From Putridiphycobacter roseus (lineage in GTDB: Bacteria > Bacteroidota > Bacteroidia > Flavobacteriales_D > Crocinitomicaceae), in NCBI RefSeq assembly GCF_003234935.1, contig NZ_QKSB01000001.1, forward strand, positions 806,001-870,000: a stretch of 64,000 nt of DNA, read 5' to 3'. Below, piece by piece: positions 17,884 to 27,199 of this stretch. Position numbers and translations under genes: made by a program. The notes beneath the pieces were generated by a model. It was not told the DNA's origin. It ran no database searches and saw nothing but the letters and a program-made list of their open reading frames with translations. Each line of letters starts with the position of its first letter. Within the stretch, counting starts at the first letter, position 1.

Positions 17884-20295
17884 ATGCGTTTTACCCTTTT
17901 CTTATTGACCATTATTTGTCTACAAAACAGCCTATTTAGCCAACAAAATGGTGTCATTAAAGGAAAAATAGTGAACAGTATCAGTAATGCACCTATTCCA
18001 TTTGCTAAATTACTTTTAGTAGATACTGAAATTGGTGGTGTTTCCAATTTAGACGGTGAATTTGAAATTAACAATATTCCCCCAGGATTTTATAATCTAT
18101 CCGTTTCTTACATTGGATTTAGGTCTAGACTTATCCAGGAAATTAATGTTACTCCAGTAAAGCCTATTGTATTAGAAATTAGTTTAGAGGAAGTGAGTGA
18201 TAGTTTAACGGAAGTCGAAGTTAGATCGTCTCCATTTCAAGTGAACAAAGAAAGTCCGATTAGTTTAATTAATATCTCTGCAGAAGAAATTATGCGTAAT
18301 CCTGGTGGCAATAGAGATATTTCTAAAGTTTTACAATCTTTCCCAGGTGTAGGTGCAACATCTGCATTTAGAAATGATATTTTAGTTAGAGGTGGTGCAC
18401 CCAGTGAAAATCGTTTTTATTTAGACGGAATTGAAGTACCAAATATTAACCACTTTGCTACCCAAGGTTCCTCTGGTGGACCAGTAGGGTTAATTAATGT
18501 CAACTTTATTCGTCAAGTAGAATTTTACTCCAGTGCTTTTCCAACCAATAATGGGAATGCCCTGAGTTCTGTGATTAGCTTCGATCAAAAAGAAGGTAAT
18601 TATGAAAAATTTAACGGTACCCTGACTGTTGGTTCTAGTGATCTGGGTTTAACGCTAGAAGGTCCCTTAGGCAAAAGTAAAAAATCATCCTTTTTATTCT
18701 CCGCAAGAAGATCCTATCTAGAGTTTTTATTTAAAGCTTTGGCTTTACCGTTTTTACCTGCATACAACGACTTTCAGTATAAACAAACTTATCGCATTAA
18801 CGAGAAAAATAAGCTAACCTTTATTGGTCTGGGCGCTATAGACCAGTTTTCACTTAATGAAGGCGTTAATGATAATGAAACGGATGCGGAAACAATAGAG
18901 AGAAATAAATATATTTTAGGGTACCTTCCTGTAAGTACACAATGGAATTATACCGTAGGTGCTAAATGGACGCGCTATACAGGAAAGGGCTTCCAAAATT
19001 TTGTAATCAGTAGAAATATGCTGAATAACAAATCTGAAAAGTATCAAAACAATATTGAAACTCCTGCTAATAAAATTCTGGATTATACTTCCCAAGAAAT
19101 GGAAAATAAATTTAGATACGAACATACTTTTAATAAAGGGAAATTTAAAGTTAAATATGGCGCAGGTGTAGAGACTGCAAAGTATAACAATAACTCCTTT
19201 AATCGTGTAGTTATTAATGGTGCAGTAAAAGAAATTAATTTAAACTCAGCGCTAAACTTTGTCAAATATGGGGTATTTGCACAAACCAGTAGAAATATTT
19301 TCAATAACCGACTTTCCTTATCTTTAGGAATAAGAACAGATGCCAATTCCTATTCCAGCGATATGAGTAATCCATTAAACCAAATTTCTCCCCGTTTCTC
19401 CGCTTCATATGCCTTGACTGATAAATGGAAGATTAATGCAAGTATTGGTCGTTACTTTCAATTACCTGCATATACCGTATTAGGCTATAGAAATGAAGCA
19501 AATGAATTGGTTAATAAAGCGAATGGTGTGCAATATATTCGTGCCGATCATTTTGTAGCAGGTTTAGAGTACCGACCTTCTGAATTCAGTAAAATTACCT
19601 TAGAAGGTTTTTATAAAAAATATGCCAATTATCCTTTCCTTTTAAACGATAGTATTTCTTTAGCAAACTTAGGCGGCGACTTTGGAGTGATAGGTAACGA
19701 ACCCGTAAACTCAAGTTCAAAAGGTAGAACCTACGGTGTAGAAGTTTTTGCACAACAAAAATTGAGAAAAAAGTTTTTTGGCATCATCTCATATACCTTT
19801 GTTGTTTCTGAATTCACAGACGCCAACAATAATTATATTTCCTCGGCTTGGGATGTTAGACATATCGCATCCGTATCGGTAGGTAGAAAATTCAAAAATA
19901 ATTGGCAAGTGGGTATGAAGTTTAGATTTTCAGGAGGAGCACCCTATACACCATACAATACTGCTGTCTCTTCACTTATTCCAGTCTGGGATGTTACACA
20001 GAGAGGAATTCTAAACTATGACCAGTTGAATACCCTAAGATTAAAACCAAATCATGCATTAGATATTAGAATTGATAAAAAATGGTACTTTTCTAAAACA
20101 GCCTTAAATTTTTATATTGATATACAAAATGTATACAATTCAAAAACAGAATTATCACCATATTTTACTGTAGTAAAAGATGACAATGAAAACCCAATTG
20201 TTAATCCTAATCTGCCTAATTCTTATGAATGGAAATACTTGAGTAACATATCAGGTACTTTATTACCATCCATTGGTTTAATGTTTGAATTTTAA
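17884..20295 (+). CDS. TonB-dependent outer-membrane receptor
   Basis: 803-residue outer-membrane transporter of the CarboxypepD_reg-like type. It has a signal peptide (LFLLTIICLQNSLFS) and an N-terminal beta-sandwich domain (about 23-105; GVIKGKIVNSISNAPIPFAK). The plug domain (about 115-225) contains LQSFPGVGATSAFRNDILVR and GGAPSENRFYLDGIEVPN. A long barrel ends in LLPSIGLMFEF with the C-terminal aromatic residue of outer-membrane proteins. No SusD partner follows, so it is not a SusC-type glycan system. Substrate unknown. The next gene, a MerR regulator with a cobalamin-domain-like region, begins four bases after this stop, suggesting cotranscription. No riboswitch fits in the 44-base upstream gap. 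Confidence 0.85.
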   Translation: MRFTLFLLTIICLQNSLFSQQNGVIKGKIVNSISNAPIPFAKLLLVDTEIGGVSNLDGEFEINNIPPGFYNLSVSYIGFRSRLIQEINVTPVKPIVLEISLEEVSDSLTEVEVRSSPFQVNKESPISLINISAEEIMRNPGGNRDISKVLQSFPGVGATSAFRNDILVRGGAPSENRFYLDGIEVPNINHFATQGSSGGPVGLINVNFIRQVEFYSSAFPTNNGNALSSVISFDQKEGNYEKFNGTLTVGSSDLGLTLEGPLGKSKKSSFLFSARRSYLEFLFKALALPFLPAYNDFQYKQTYRINEKNKLTFIGLGAIDQFSLNEGVNDNETDAETIERNKYILGYLPVSTQWNYTVGAKWTRYTGKGFQNFVISRNMLNNKSEKYQNNIETPANKILDYTSQEMENKFRYEHTFNKGKFKVKYGAGVETAKYNNNSFNRVVINGAVKEINLNSALNFVKYGVFAQTSRNIFNNRLSLSLGIRTDANSYSSDMSNPLNQISPRFSASYALTDKWKINASIGRYFQLPAYTVLGYRNEANELVNKANGVQYIRADHFVAGLEYRPSEFSKITLEGFYKKYANYPFLLNDSISLANLGGDFGVIGNEPVNSSSKGRTYGVEVFAQQKLRKKFFGIISYTFVVSEFTDANNNYISSAWDVRHIASVSVGRKFKNNWQVGMKFRFSGGAPYTPYNTAVSSLIPVWDVTQRGILNYDQLNTLRLKPNHALDIRIDKKWYFSKTALNFYIDIQNVYNSKTELSPYFTVVKDDNENPIVNPNLPNSYEWKYLSNISGTLLPSIGLMFEF

Positions 20296-20298
20296 AAT

Positions 20299-21201
20299 AT
20301 GACATTTATACAAGAAAGTTTTTCCATTAAAGATCTAGAAAACCTTTCTGGAATAAAAGCACATACCATTCGAATTTGGGAACAACGTTATCACCTGCTC
20401 AAACCAATTCGATCAGAAACTAACATTAGAAATTATCCGCTAAGTGAATTAAGAAAATTACTTAATATCAGTATACTTAAAAACTCGAACTATAAAATTT
20501 CAAAAATTGCTGAACTTAGCGAGGAAGAAATAAACTCAGCTATTGCCGCATTACCTAGCAATCAAAGTCAATACTTTCAAATCAAAATTAACGCGCTAAT
20601 TGTGGCCATGTTGGAACTAAATAAACACAAATTTAATGCTGTTTTTAAAGATTGTACCGAAAGCCATTCCTTTTACGACACTTTTTTAAAGGTCTTTATT
20701 CCCCTGTTTGAAAAAATTGGCCTGATGTGGCAATCTAATGTAATACAACCTGCTAATGAGTACTTTATTTCTAATTTAGTAAGACAAAAACTATATGCTG
20801 CAATCGATAATGAATCGATAGATATTACTGCAAAAGTGGATGAATTATTTGTAATTCTATTACCTCTAAACGAAATACACGATATGGGGGCCTTGTTTAT
20901 CAATTACCAATTAATTGCAAAGAAAAAAAATGTCATCTATTTAGGTCCAAACATTAGTATTGAATCCCTAACGATACTTAATGAGATTGAAAAAGAAAAA
21001 TTAACATATATCATGCACTGGACAGTATGTCCCCCGGATAAAGAAATTTCACATTACTTGAATCAATTTGAACAAATTTTAACCCCAAACGACCGATTAA
21101 TAATAGCTGGTAGAAAAACAGGTAAGATAAAGAACGCACAAAATATGCCTACTAACTTCCATTTTTTAAATAAAATGGACGAATTAAACAAGTTCTTATA
21201 A
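20299..21201 (+). CDS. MerR-family regulator with degenerate cobalamin-binding-like domain
   Basis: 300-residue regulator. The N-terminal MerR helix-turn-helix (about residues 8-75) has FSIKDLENLSGIKAHTIRIW and EQRYHLLKP. The C-terminal part has the layout of CarH/LitR light- or B12-sensing regulators: a helical bundle with W144-x9-E154-Y155, where CarH has W-x9-E-H, then a Rossmann-like domain with E192-I-H194-D-M-G197, where B12 binders have DxHxxG. The histidine that would ligate cobalt is kept; the Asp is Glu and the bundle His is Tyr. It may bind cobalamin differently, another ligand, or none. Three bases after the TonB receptor gene; a PPK2 gene follows after 48 bases. Confidence 0.75.
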   Translation: MTFIQESFSIKDLENLSGIKAHTIRIWEQRYHLLKPIRSETNIRNYPLSELRKLLNISILKNSNYKISKIAELSEEEINSAIAALPSNQSQYFQIKINALIVAMLELNKHKFNAVFKDCTESHSFYDTFLKVFIPLFEKIGLMWQSNVIQPANEYFISNLVRQKLYAAIDNESIDITAKVDELFVILLPLNEIHDMGALFINYQLIAKKKNVIYLGPNISIESLTILNEIEKEKLTYIMHWTVCPPDKEISHYLNQFEQILTPNDRLIIAGRKTGKIKNAQNMPTNFHFLNKMDELNKFL

Positions 21202-21249
21202 ACCAATTGGCAACATTTATCCTTAGTTTTATATTCTAATTAAATATCC

Positions 21250-22020
21250 ATGTCAAAAATTATTTTAGCCAATACTACTACTAAAACATACGATAGAGCT
21301 TTAAAAGAAAAAATTAAAGCAGAAAATGTAAAACTAGTCAATCAGATTGTTGAATTTCAAAGACGTATGTACTCAGATGGAAGGCATAATTTACTCATCA
21401 TTTTTCAAGGAATGGATGCTTCTGGAAAAGATGGGGCCACAAGAAAGGTTTTTAGTGGGGTGAATCCTTTAGGTATAAAAGTACACGCGTATAAAAAACC
21501 AACAGACAAGGAATTTGCACATGACTTTCTATGGAGAATACATCAAAATGTACCACAACAAGGCATGATTCAAGTTTTTAATCGTTCCCATTATGAAGAT
21601 ATTTTAGTCCCAACGATAGAGGGTTATTTTGAGGAAAGTTATATTGAAAAACGTTACCAACACATTAATGATTTTGAAAAGTTGCTCATTGAAGGGAATA
21701 ACACAACTATCTTAAAGTTTTATCTACACACTTCAAAAGAAGAGCAATTAGAAAGGCTTACGGAAAGAATCGAAATACCTGAAAAATATTGGAAACACAA
21801 TGACAAAGACTGGGAAACTCGTAAAAAGTGGGATAGTTATATGAGTGTTTATGAACAGATTTTTGAAAAATGTAATCAACCTGAATGGCACATTATTCCT
21901 TCTGACAGAAACTGGGAAAAAGAAAACCATATTGCTAAAATTGTACTCAAGGCTTTTGAAGAAATGGATTTAAAATATCCTGCTTTAGATTCAGAATTAT
22001 TCAAGGAGAAAGGAATGTGA
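21250..22020 (+). CDS. Polyphosphate kinase 2 family protein
   Basis: 256-residue cytosolic P-loop kinase that moves phosphate between polyphosphate and nucleotides. Walker A region IIFQGMDASGKDGATRKVF (about residues 49-67), the lid/binding segment GIKVHAYKKPTDKEFAHDFLW (first part about 75-90), FNRSHYEDIL (Walker B region), and DKDWETRKKWDSYM are all characteristic of PPK2. Short single-domain form without N-terminal extension, similar to class I/III enzymes that phosphorylate NDP or NMP; the class cannot be fixed by eye. Possibly in one unit with the upstream MerR gene. It converges with queG across a 48-base gap with no clear terminator. Confidence 0.9.
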   Translation: MSKIILANTTTKTYDRALKEKIKAENVKLVNQIVEFQRRMYSDGRHNLLIIFQGMDASGKDGATRKVFSGVNPLGIKVHAYKKPTDKEFAHDFLWRIHQNVPQQGMIQVFNRSHYEDILVPTIEGYFEESYIEKRYQHINDFEKLLIEGNNTTILKFYLHTSKEEQLERLTERIEIPEKYWKHNDKDWETRKKWDSYMSVYEQIFEKCNQPEWHIIPSDRNWEKENHIAKIVLKAFEEMDLKYPALDSELFKEKGM

Positions 22021-22068
22021 TTTTATTAGACAAGACAATTTACATCCAGTATAAAATCATTTTCATAT

Positions 22069-22998
22069 TTAAATAGTATTTACAAACCCAATATTGCGTT
22101 TTAACCCTTTAAATTTTGTTCTTTTTACGGCAGAGTGTCGGAATATTTCTCTAAATATATCTTCGGTTAACTCCGTCCACTCCGTATTTGACAAGTCGGG
22201 ATGTGGTACAAAATCACTTGAGTTTGCTGGGGTAGAAAACCTATTCCATGGACAGACATCTTGACAAATATCACAGCCAAAAAACCAGCCCTCCATTTTA
22301 TCTTTAAACGCATTGGGAATGACTTCGTCTTTTAACTCTATGGTAAGATAAGAAATACACTTTGAGCCATCAATAACATTAGCGCTTTTAATGGCGTCTG
22401 TGGGACAGGCATCAATGCATTTGGTACAAGTTCCACAATGGTTAGCTGTACTTGCTTGGTCGTAGGTTAAAACTTTATCTAAAATGATTTCTCCCACAAA
22501 AAAGAAACTGCCTTTTTGTTTGGAGATTAACATGCCATTTTTTCCTTGCCAGCCTAAACCACTTCTTTCTGCCCATGCTTTGTCTAGCACTGGTGCAGAG
22601 TCTGTAAAAACCCGAGCATTGATTTCCTCTTCCGAATTTTCGACAATAAATTCCAATAATCTACCTAGTTTTTCTTTGATCACACTGTGGTAGTCTTGAC
22701 CATAGGCATACTTGGAAATTTTGAGCGGAGCATCTGCAAACAAGTCTTTTTCTGGATAATAATTCAACATCACCGAAATGACCGACTTTGCATCATCCAC
22801 CAGCAATCGTGGATCGAGTCGCTTGTCAAAATGATTGGCCATGTAGGCCATTTTACCGTTATAGTTATTATTGAGCCAATTCTCCAAAATAGGCGCTTCT
22901 TTTTCTAAAAAAGTAGCTTCAGAAATACCACAAGACATAAAACCTAAGTCTAATGCTTGCGCTTTTATTTGTTCAGAAAACGGTATGTCTTCCCGCAT
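22069..22998 (-). CDS. queG: Epoxyqueuosine reductase
   Basis: 309-residue cytosolic iron-sulfur and cobalamin enzyme catalysing the last step of queuosine formation in tRNA (epoxyqueuosine to queuosine). Two [4Fe-4S] motifs are visible, [15 protein letters not shown] and [13 protein letters not shown], plus [16 protein letters not shown] and [20 protein letters not shown], diagnostic of QueG. The C-terminal HEAT-like extension found in longer homologues is short. Twenty-five bases downstream of ruvB, so probably cotranscribed with it. Confidence 0.95.
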   Translation of the reverse strand: MREDIPFSEQIKAQALDLGFMSCGISEATFLEKEAPILENWLNNNYNGKMAYMANHFDKRLDPRLLVDDAKSVISVMLNYYPEKDLFADAPLKISKYAYGQDYHSVIKEKLGRLLEFIVENSEEEINARVFTDSAPVLDKAWAERSGLGWQGKNGMLISKQKGSFFFVGEIILDKVLTYDQASTANHCGTCTKCIDACPTDAIKSANVIDGSKCISYLTIELKDEVIPNAFKDKMEGWFFGCDICQDVCPWNRFSTPANSSDFVPHPDLSNTEWTELTEDIFREIFRHSAVKRTKFKGLKRNIGFVNTI

Positions 22999-23023
22999 TT
23001 TATAATCGATTAACTAAATTGAA

Positions 23024-24082
23024 TTATTCCTCTCCGAATAAACCTGCTTGAAAACTTCCTAGTTGTCTTCCTAAATGTCGATATCCCAATTCAGTTACTT
23101 TTCGACCTCGCGGGGTACGCATGATATAACCTTCTTGAATTAAAAAAGGTTCATAAACCTCCTCAATAGTACCGGCATTTTCTCCAACCGCAGTTGCTAT
23201 GGTAGTTAATCCTACTGGTCCACCAGCAAATTTATCAATGATGGTAGTCAATATTTTATTGTCCATTTCATCTAAACCATTTTCATCTACATTTAAAGCT
23301 TCTAATGAAAACTTTACAATTGGCATATCTATGGTACCATTTCCCTTAATTTGCGCAAAATCTCTAACTCTCCTCAATAAAGCATTTGCAATTCTAGGCG
23401 TACCTCTACTTCTACCTGCTATTTCGTAGGCGGCATCTTCGTCAATGGGTACAACCAAAATACTAGAAGCTCTAGAAACAATCTTTGAGAGAACTTTAGT
23501 GTTATAATATTCCAGTCTGCTGTTAATCCCAAAACGAGCTCTTAAAGGAGCTGTTAATAGTCCTGAACGCGTTGTAGCACCAACTAAAGTAAATGGATTT
23601 AAAGCTATTTGAACAGTTCTTGCACTTGGACCAGTATCAATCATGATGTCAATCATAAAGTCCTCCATGGCAGAATACAAATATTCTTCAATTACAGGAG
23701 AAAGTCGGTGAATTTCATCTATAAACAGCACATCTCCTTCTTCTAGATTCGTTAACAATCCAGCCAAATCACCTGGTTTATCTAAAACTGGTCCTGAAGT
23801 AATTTTTATACCCACACCTAACTCATTGGCAATAATATTCGCCAAGGTAGTTTTTCCCAAACCCGGAGGTCCGTGCAATAAAACATGATCAAGCGGTTCA
23901 TTACGCTGTTTGGCAGCTTCGACAAAAACGGATAAATTTTCCAACACCTTTTTTTGACCAGCAAAATCGTTGAACGATTTAGGCCGTAAAACCTGATCTA
24001 AGTCTACATCTTGGGGTTGCTCCTCTTCTTCTCTATAATCAAATGATTCCAATGGGTACGTATTTGGTATAAAAGTAGTCAA
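23024..24082 (-). CDS. ruvB: Holliday junction branch migration ATPase RuvB
   Basis: 352-residue AAA+ motor that, as a hexamer with RuvA, drives branch migration of Holliday junctions in recombinational repair. Visible features are [18 protein letters not shown], Walker [13 protein letters not shown], Walker [12 protein letters not shown], sensor [20 protein letters not shown], the arginine-finger segment [20 protein letters not shown], and the C-terminal winged-helix region [17 protein letters not shown]. Full length. ruvA and ruvC are not adjacent, which is common in this phylum. Upstream of queG in the same direction. Confidence 0.97.
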   Translation of the reverse strand: MTTFIPNTYPLESFDYREEEEQPQDVDLDQVLRPKSFNDFAGQKKVLENLSVFVEAAKQRNEPLDHVLLHGPPGLGKTTLANIIANELGVGIKITSGPVLDKPGDLAGLLTNLEEGDVLFIDEIHRLSPVIEEYLYSAMEDFMIDIMIDTGPSARTVQIALNPFTLVGATTRSGLLTAPLRARFGINSRLEYYNTKVLSKIVSRASSILVVPIDEDAAYEIAGRSRGTPRIANALLRRVRDFAQIKGNGTIDMPIVKFSLEALNVDENGLDEMDNKILTTIIDKFAGGPVGLTTIATAVGENAGTIEEVYEPFLIQEGYIMRTPRGRKVTELGYRHLGRQLGSFQAGLFGEE

Positions 24083-24142
24083 TTTTTATATAATGGGCTA
24101 GCTTCAAAAAGATAAGTCTACAGAGAATATACAAACGGAAAC

Positions 24143-24174
24143 AAAAAAGCCCTGACGATAAATGTCAAGGCTTT
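24143..24174 (-). terminator. Rho-independent terminator of the respiratory operon
   Basis: Read on the minus strand: AAAGCCTTGACATTTATCGT followed by CAGGGCTTTTTTG, a stem of AAAGCC-TGAC with GTCA-GGCTTT (one bulge) and a T-tract. It lies 20 bases after the coxA stop, so the operon ends at coxA. Confidence 0.8.
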
Positions 24175-24196
24175 ATATTAATTTATTTTCGATTGA

Positions 24197-25975
24197 CTAG
24201 TGATCTTCTTCACCATCTTTCAAAGGAACAGTTTGTGGAATGTAATCTTCCTCTGCACCTGGTTTAGAATAATCATATGGCCATCTGTATACTGTAGGCA
24301 ATTCACCTGGCCAGTTACCGTGTACATGTTCTACCGGAGTTGTCCACTCTAAAGTATTAGATTTCCATGGATTTTGAACTGCTTTTTGACCTTTTTTAAT
24401 GCTATAGAAAAAGTTAAATAAGAATATTATTTGTCCCAATGCACCAATAATCGCAAATATTGAAATCACTACATTTAAATCTAAAATCATCTGACCTTGA
24501 ATACTATCAAACTCTTGGTAAACACTATAATCGTAATAACGACGTGGCGCACCACCAATACCAACAAAGTGCATAGGTAAGAATACCCCGTAAGCACATA
24601 CTATAGTTATCCAAAAATGAATAAATCCTAATTTGGTATTCATCATAGTCCCGTACATTTTAGGGTACCAGTGGTAAATACCAGCAAACATTCCTAAAAT
24701 AGCAGACAGTCCCATTACAACGTGGAAGTGAGCCACAACAAACATAGTATCGTGCACTTGAATATCTAAAGCAGAATCGGCTAAGATAATACCAGTAACA
24801 CCACCAGTGATAAAGGCAGAAACCAAACCAATAGAAAACAACATGGCAGGTGTAAATCTCAAATTACCTCTCCATAATGTAGTAATGTAATTAAACACTT
24901 TTACAGCAGATGGAATCGCAATTAACAAAGTTGTAAATACAAATACACCACCTAAAAACGGATTCATACCAGTAACAAACATATGGTGACCCCATACAAT
25001 AAATGACAAGAATGCAATAGCTAAAATAGAACCAATCATTGCACGATAACCAAAAATTGGTTTTCTAGCATTGGTTGAAATAATTTCAGAAGTTAAACCC
25101 AAAGCAGGTAAAAGAATAATATATACCTCAGGGTGACCTAAGAACCAAAATAAGTGTTCATATAAAATTGGAGAACCACCAGATTGCTCCATAATTTCAC
25201 CACCAATAATCACATCAGAAATATAAAAAGAAGTTCCTAATGTTCTATCCATAATCATCAACACAACAGCTGACACAAGAACTGGAAAAGAAAGTACCCC
25301 AATAATTGCAGTAACAAAGAATGCCCAAATTGTTAAAGGCAAACGTGTCATCTTCATTCCTTTTGTTCTTAGGTTTAAAACAGTAACGATATAATTTAAA
25401 GAACCAATTAAAGAAGAGGCTATAAAAATAGTCATAGAAATTAACCACATATTCATCCCATTACCAGATCCTGGTATAGCCTGTTCAAAAACAGACAAAG
25501 GAGGATAAATAGTCCAACCTGCTGATGCAGGTCCAGTTTCTAAAAACAAACTATATACCATCAATAAAGAAGACAATAAGAACATCCAATAAGAAAGCAT
25601 ATTTAAAAAACCGGAAGCCATATCTCTTGCCCCAATTTGTAATGGAATAAGAATATTACTAAATGTACCAGACAAACCACCTGTCAATACAAAGAATACC
25701 ATAATGGTACCATGAATGGTTACCAAACCAAGATACATACCTCTATTCAACACCCCTTCTGGTGCCCAAGTATCCCCTAAAAAGGTATTCAAAAAACTAC
25801 TACTTTCTCCTGGCCAACCTAATTGGATTCTAAACAAAACAGATAAGAAAACTCCAATAATCGACATAAATATTGCCGTTATTAGGAACTGTTTTCCAAT
25901 CATTTTATGATCTTGACTAAACAGGTATTTAGTGATAAAGCTATCTTTATGATGTGCATGAGCTGTTGCTGACAT
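24197..25975 (-). CDS. coxA: Cytochrome c oxidase subunit I
   Basis: 592-residue haem-copper oxidase catalytic subunit that reduces oxygen to water and pumps protons. About 12 membrane helices. Visible segments are HGTIMVFFVLTGGLSGTFSN (low-spin haem His), FWFLGHPEVYIILLP (CuB His plus the cross-linked Tyr of the YxxxH-type active site), WGHHMFVTGMNP (two CuB His) and HDTMFVVAHFHVVMG (high-spin and low-spin haem His). The E/D-channel residues cannot be ranked by eye, but the GHPEVY motif places it in the A-type family. Last gene of the actABCDEF-coxBA operon; subunits III and IV are not between it and the terminator, so coxC must lie elsewhere. Confidence 0.95.
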   Translation of the reverse strand: MSATAHAHHKDSFITKYLFSQDHKMIGKQFLITAIFMSIIGVFLSVLFRIQLGWPGESSSFLNTFLGDTWAPEGVLNRGMYLGLVTIHGTIMVFFVLTGGLSGTFSNILIPLQIGARDMASGFLNMLSYWMFLLSSLLMVYSLFLETGPASAGWTIYPPLSVFEQAIPGSGNGMNMWLISMTIFIASSLIGSLNYIVTVLNLRTKGMKMTRLPLTIWAFFVTAIIGVLSFPVLVSAVVLMIMDRTLGTSFYISDVIIGGEIMEQSGGSPILYEHLFWFLGHPEVYIILLPALGLTSEIISTNARKPIFGYRAMIGSILAIAFLSFIVWGHHMFVTGMNPFLGGVFVFTTLLIAIPSAVKVFNYITTLWRGNLRFTPAMLFSIGLVSAFITGGVTGIILADSALDIQVHDTMFVVAHFHVVMGLSAILGMFAGIYHWYPKMYGTMMNTKLGFIHFWITIVCAYGVFLPMHFVGIGGAPRRYYDYSVYQEFDSIQGQMILDLNVVISIFAIIGALGQIIFLFNFFYSIKKGQKAVQNPWKSNTLEWTTPVEHVHGNWPGELPTVYRWPYDYSKPGAEEDYIPQTVPLKDGEEDH

Positions 25976-26003
25976 ATCTATAATTCTTTAGTTATTTTAA
26001 TAA

Positions 26004-27167
26004 TTAGTTTTTTGCTATTGCTAGTTTTGTGTTCTCTGCTATCCAAGCATCAAATTCTTCTTGTGTTTCATCTACCACAACAATCATTTTCATATTTGAA
26101 TGAGACTCTCCACAAATTTTATTACACATTAATACGTAATTAAAATCTTCGTTACCTCTAATCTCACGCATTTCAGCAGTTGAAATAATAGGTTTGAATT
26201 TAAACTTAGTACGCATTCCAGGTACACAATTCATTTGCGCTCTAAAGTGAGGGAAATAGGCTGAGTGTAACACATCTTTAGATCTAAAAATAAACTGGTA
26301 TTCTTGCCCTTTTATCAAGTGTAATTCTAATTTAGAAACTATATCATCATCCGCCACTGTAAGGTCTGAATTAGAATATTGTGCTTTCATTTTAGCAATA
26401 CGTTCACGTATACGAATATATTTTTCTAACCTTGATTGCATTTCATACGTCTCTTCAACAGAATGCACATCCAATCCAGATGAATCAGCCTTTAAAGCTA
26501 AGTCCAAATCATTGATAGAATTAGACATATTAAGTAATGCAGCATCTATAGATTCTGGTGTAGCCACACCTAATGGGTTTTCTGTACTAATTAACTTATA
26601 ATCCGCAAAACCTAATTTATTATCAGCTCCAGAATAACGAACTAGCCAGTTAAACTGCTGTCCATAAACTTCCACTATTTGTGCATCCTCTGAAGGCTTT
26701 CCTGTAACGTGATTCCAAGTTCTTAGACCTAAAATAATAATTACAGTTAAAACTACAGCTGGTACAATAGTCCACAACAATTCTAAACGGGTGTCATGCG
26801 GAAAATAATAAGCTTTTCTTTTACTATTACCTCTATATTTAAAAGCAAAGCCGAACAACAAAGCGTTGGTCAAAAAGAATACAGCTAAAACTATAATCCA
26901 GTTAATATTAAAAAGTCTATCAATATCTAACCCATGTTCAGAAGCTGCTTGTGGAAGCATTCCATTACCATACTTCACTAAAAAGTAAACGGTAAAACCT
27001 AGGAAAAAGAACATAAAAAGCAATAACAAAATTCCATTAAAATTGTTATCTGCATCACTAATATCCTCTTCTTTTTTATTGCGCAATTTTTTTGCAATTC
27101 CCGAAACCCTCAACAATTGAGCTACAGTTACTAAAGCAAGAATTATTACTATCCAAATGATCAACAT
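26004..27167 (-). CDS. coxB: Cytochrome c oxidase subunit II with inserted helical segment
   Basis: 387-residue subunit that takes electrons from cytochrome c or ActE through the binuclear CuA centre. CuA ligands are H301 and the cluster C348, C352, H356, M359. Membrane helices are at about 3-20 (extra), 46-64, 90-109 and 130-148; most CoxB proteins have two, so the first pair is additional. Between FNWLVRYSG (about 172-180) and the CuA core there is an insertion of about 75 residues (200-275), strongly helical and Glu/Lys/Arg-rich, in a place where most relatives have a short loop. Insertions here occur in other Bacteroidota. No haem-binding CxxCH tail. Twenty-eight bases upstream of coxA. 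Confidence 0.93.
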   Translation of the reverse strand: MLIIWIVIILALVTVAQLLRVSGIAKKLRNKKEEDISDADNNFNGILLLLFMFFFLGFTVYFLVKYGNGMLPQAASEHGLDIDRLFNINWIIVLAVFFLTNALLFGFAFKYRGNSKRKAYYFPHDTRLELLWTIVPAVVLTVIIILGLRTWNHVTGKPSEDAQIVEVYGQQFNWLVRYSGADNKLGFADYKLISTENPLGVATPESIDAALLNMSNSINDLDLALKADSSGLDVHSVEETYEMQSRLEKYIRIRERIAKMKAQYSNSDLTVADDDIVSKLELHLIKGQEYQFIFRSKDVLHSAYFPHFRAQMNCVPGMRTKFKFKPIISTAEMREIRGNEDFNYVLMCNKICGESHSNMKMIVVVDETQEEFDAWIAENTKLAIAKN

Positions 27168-27199
27168 AATCTATCTTTTATATTTTATCTATTATTAAT

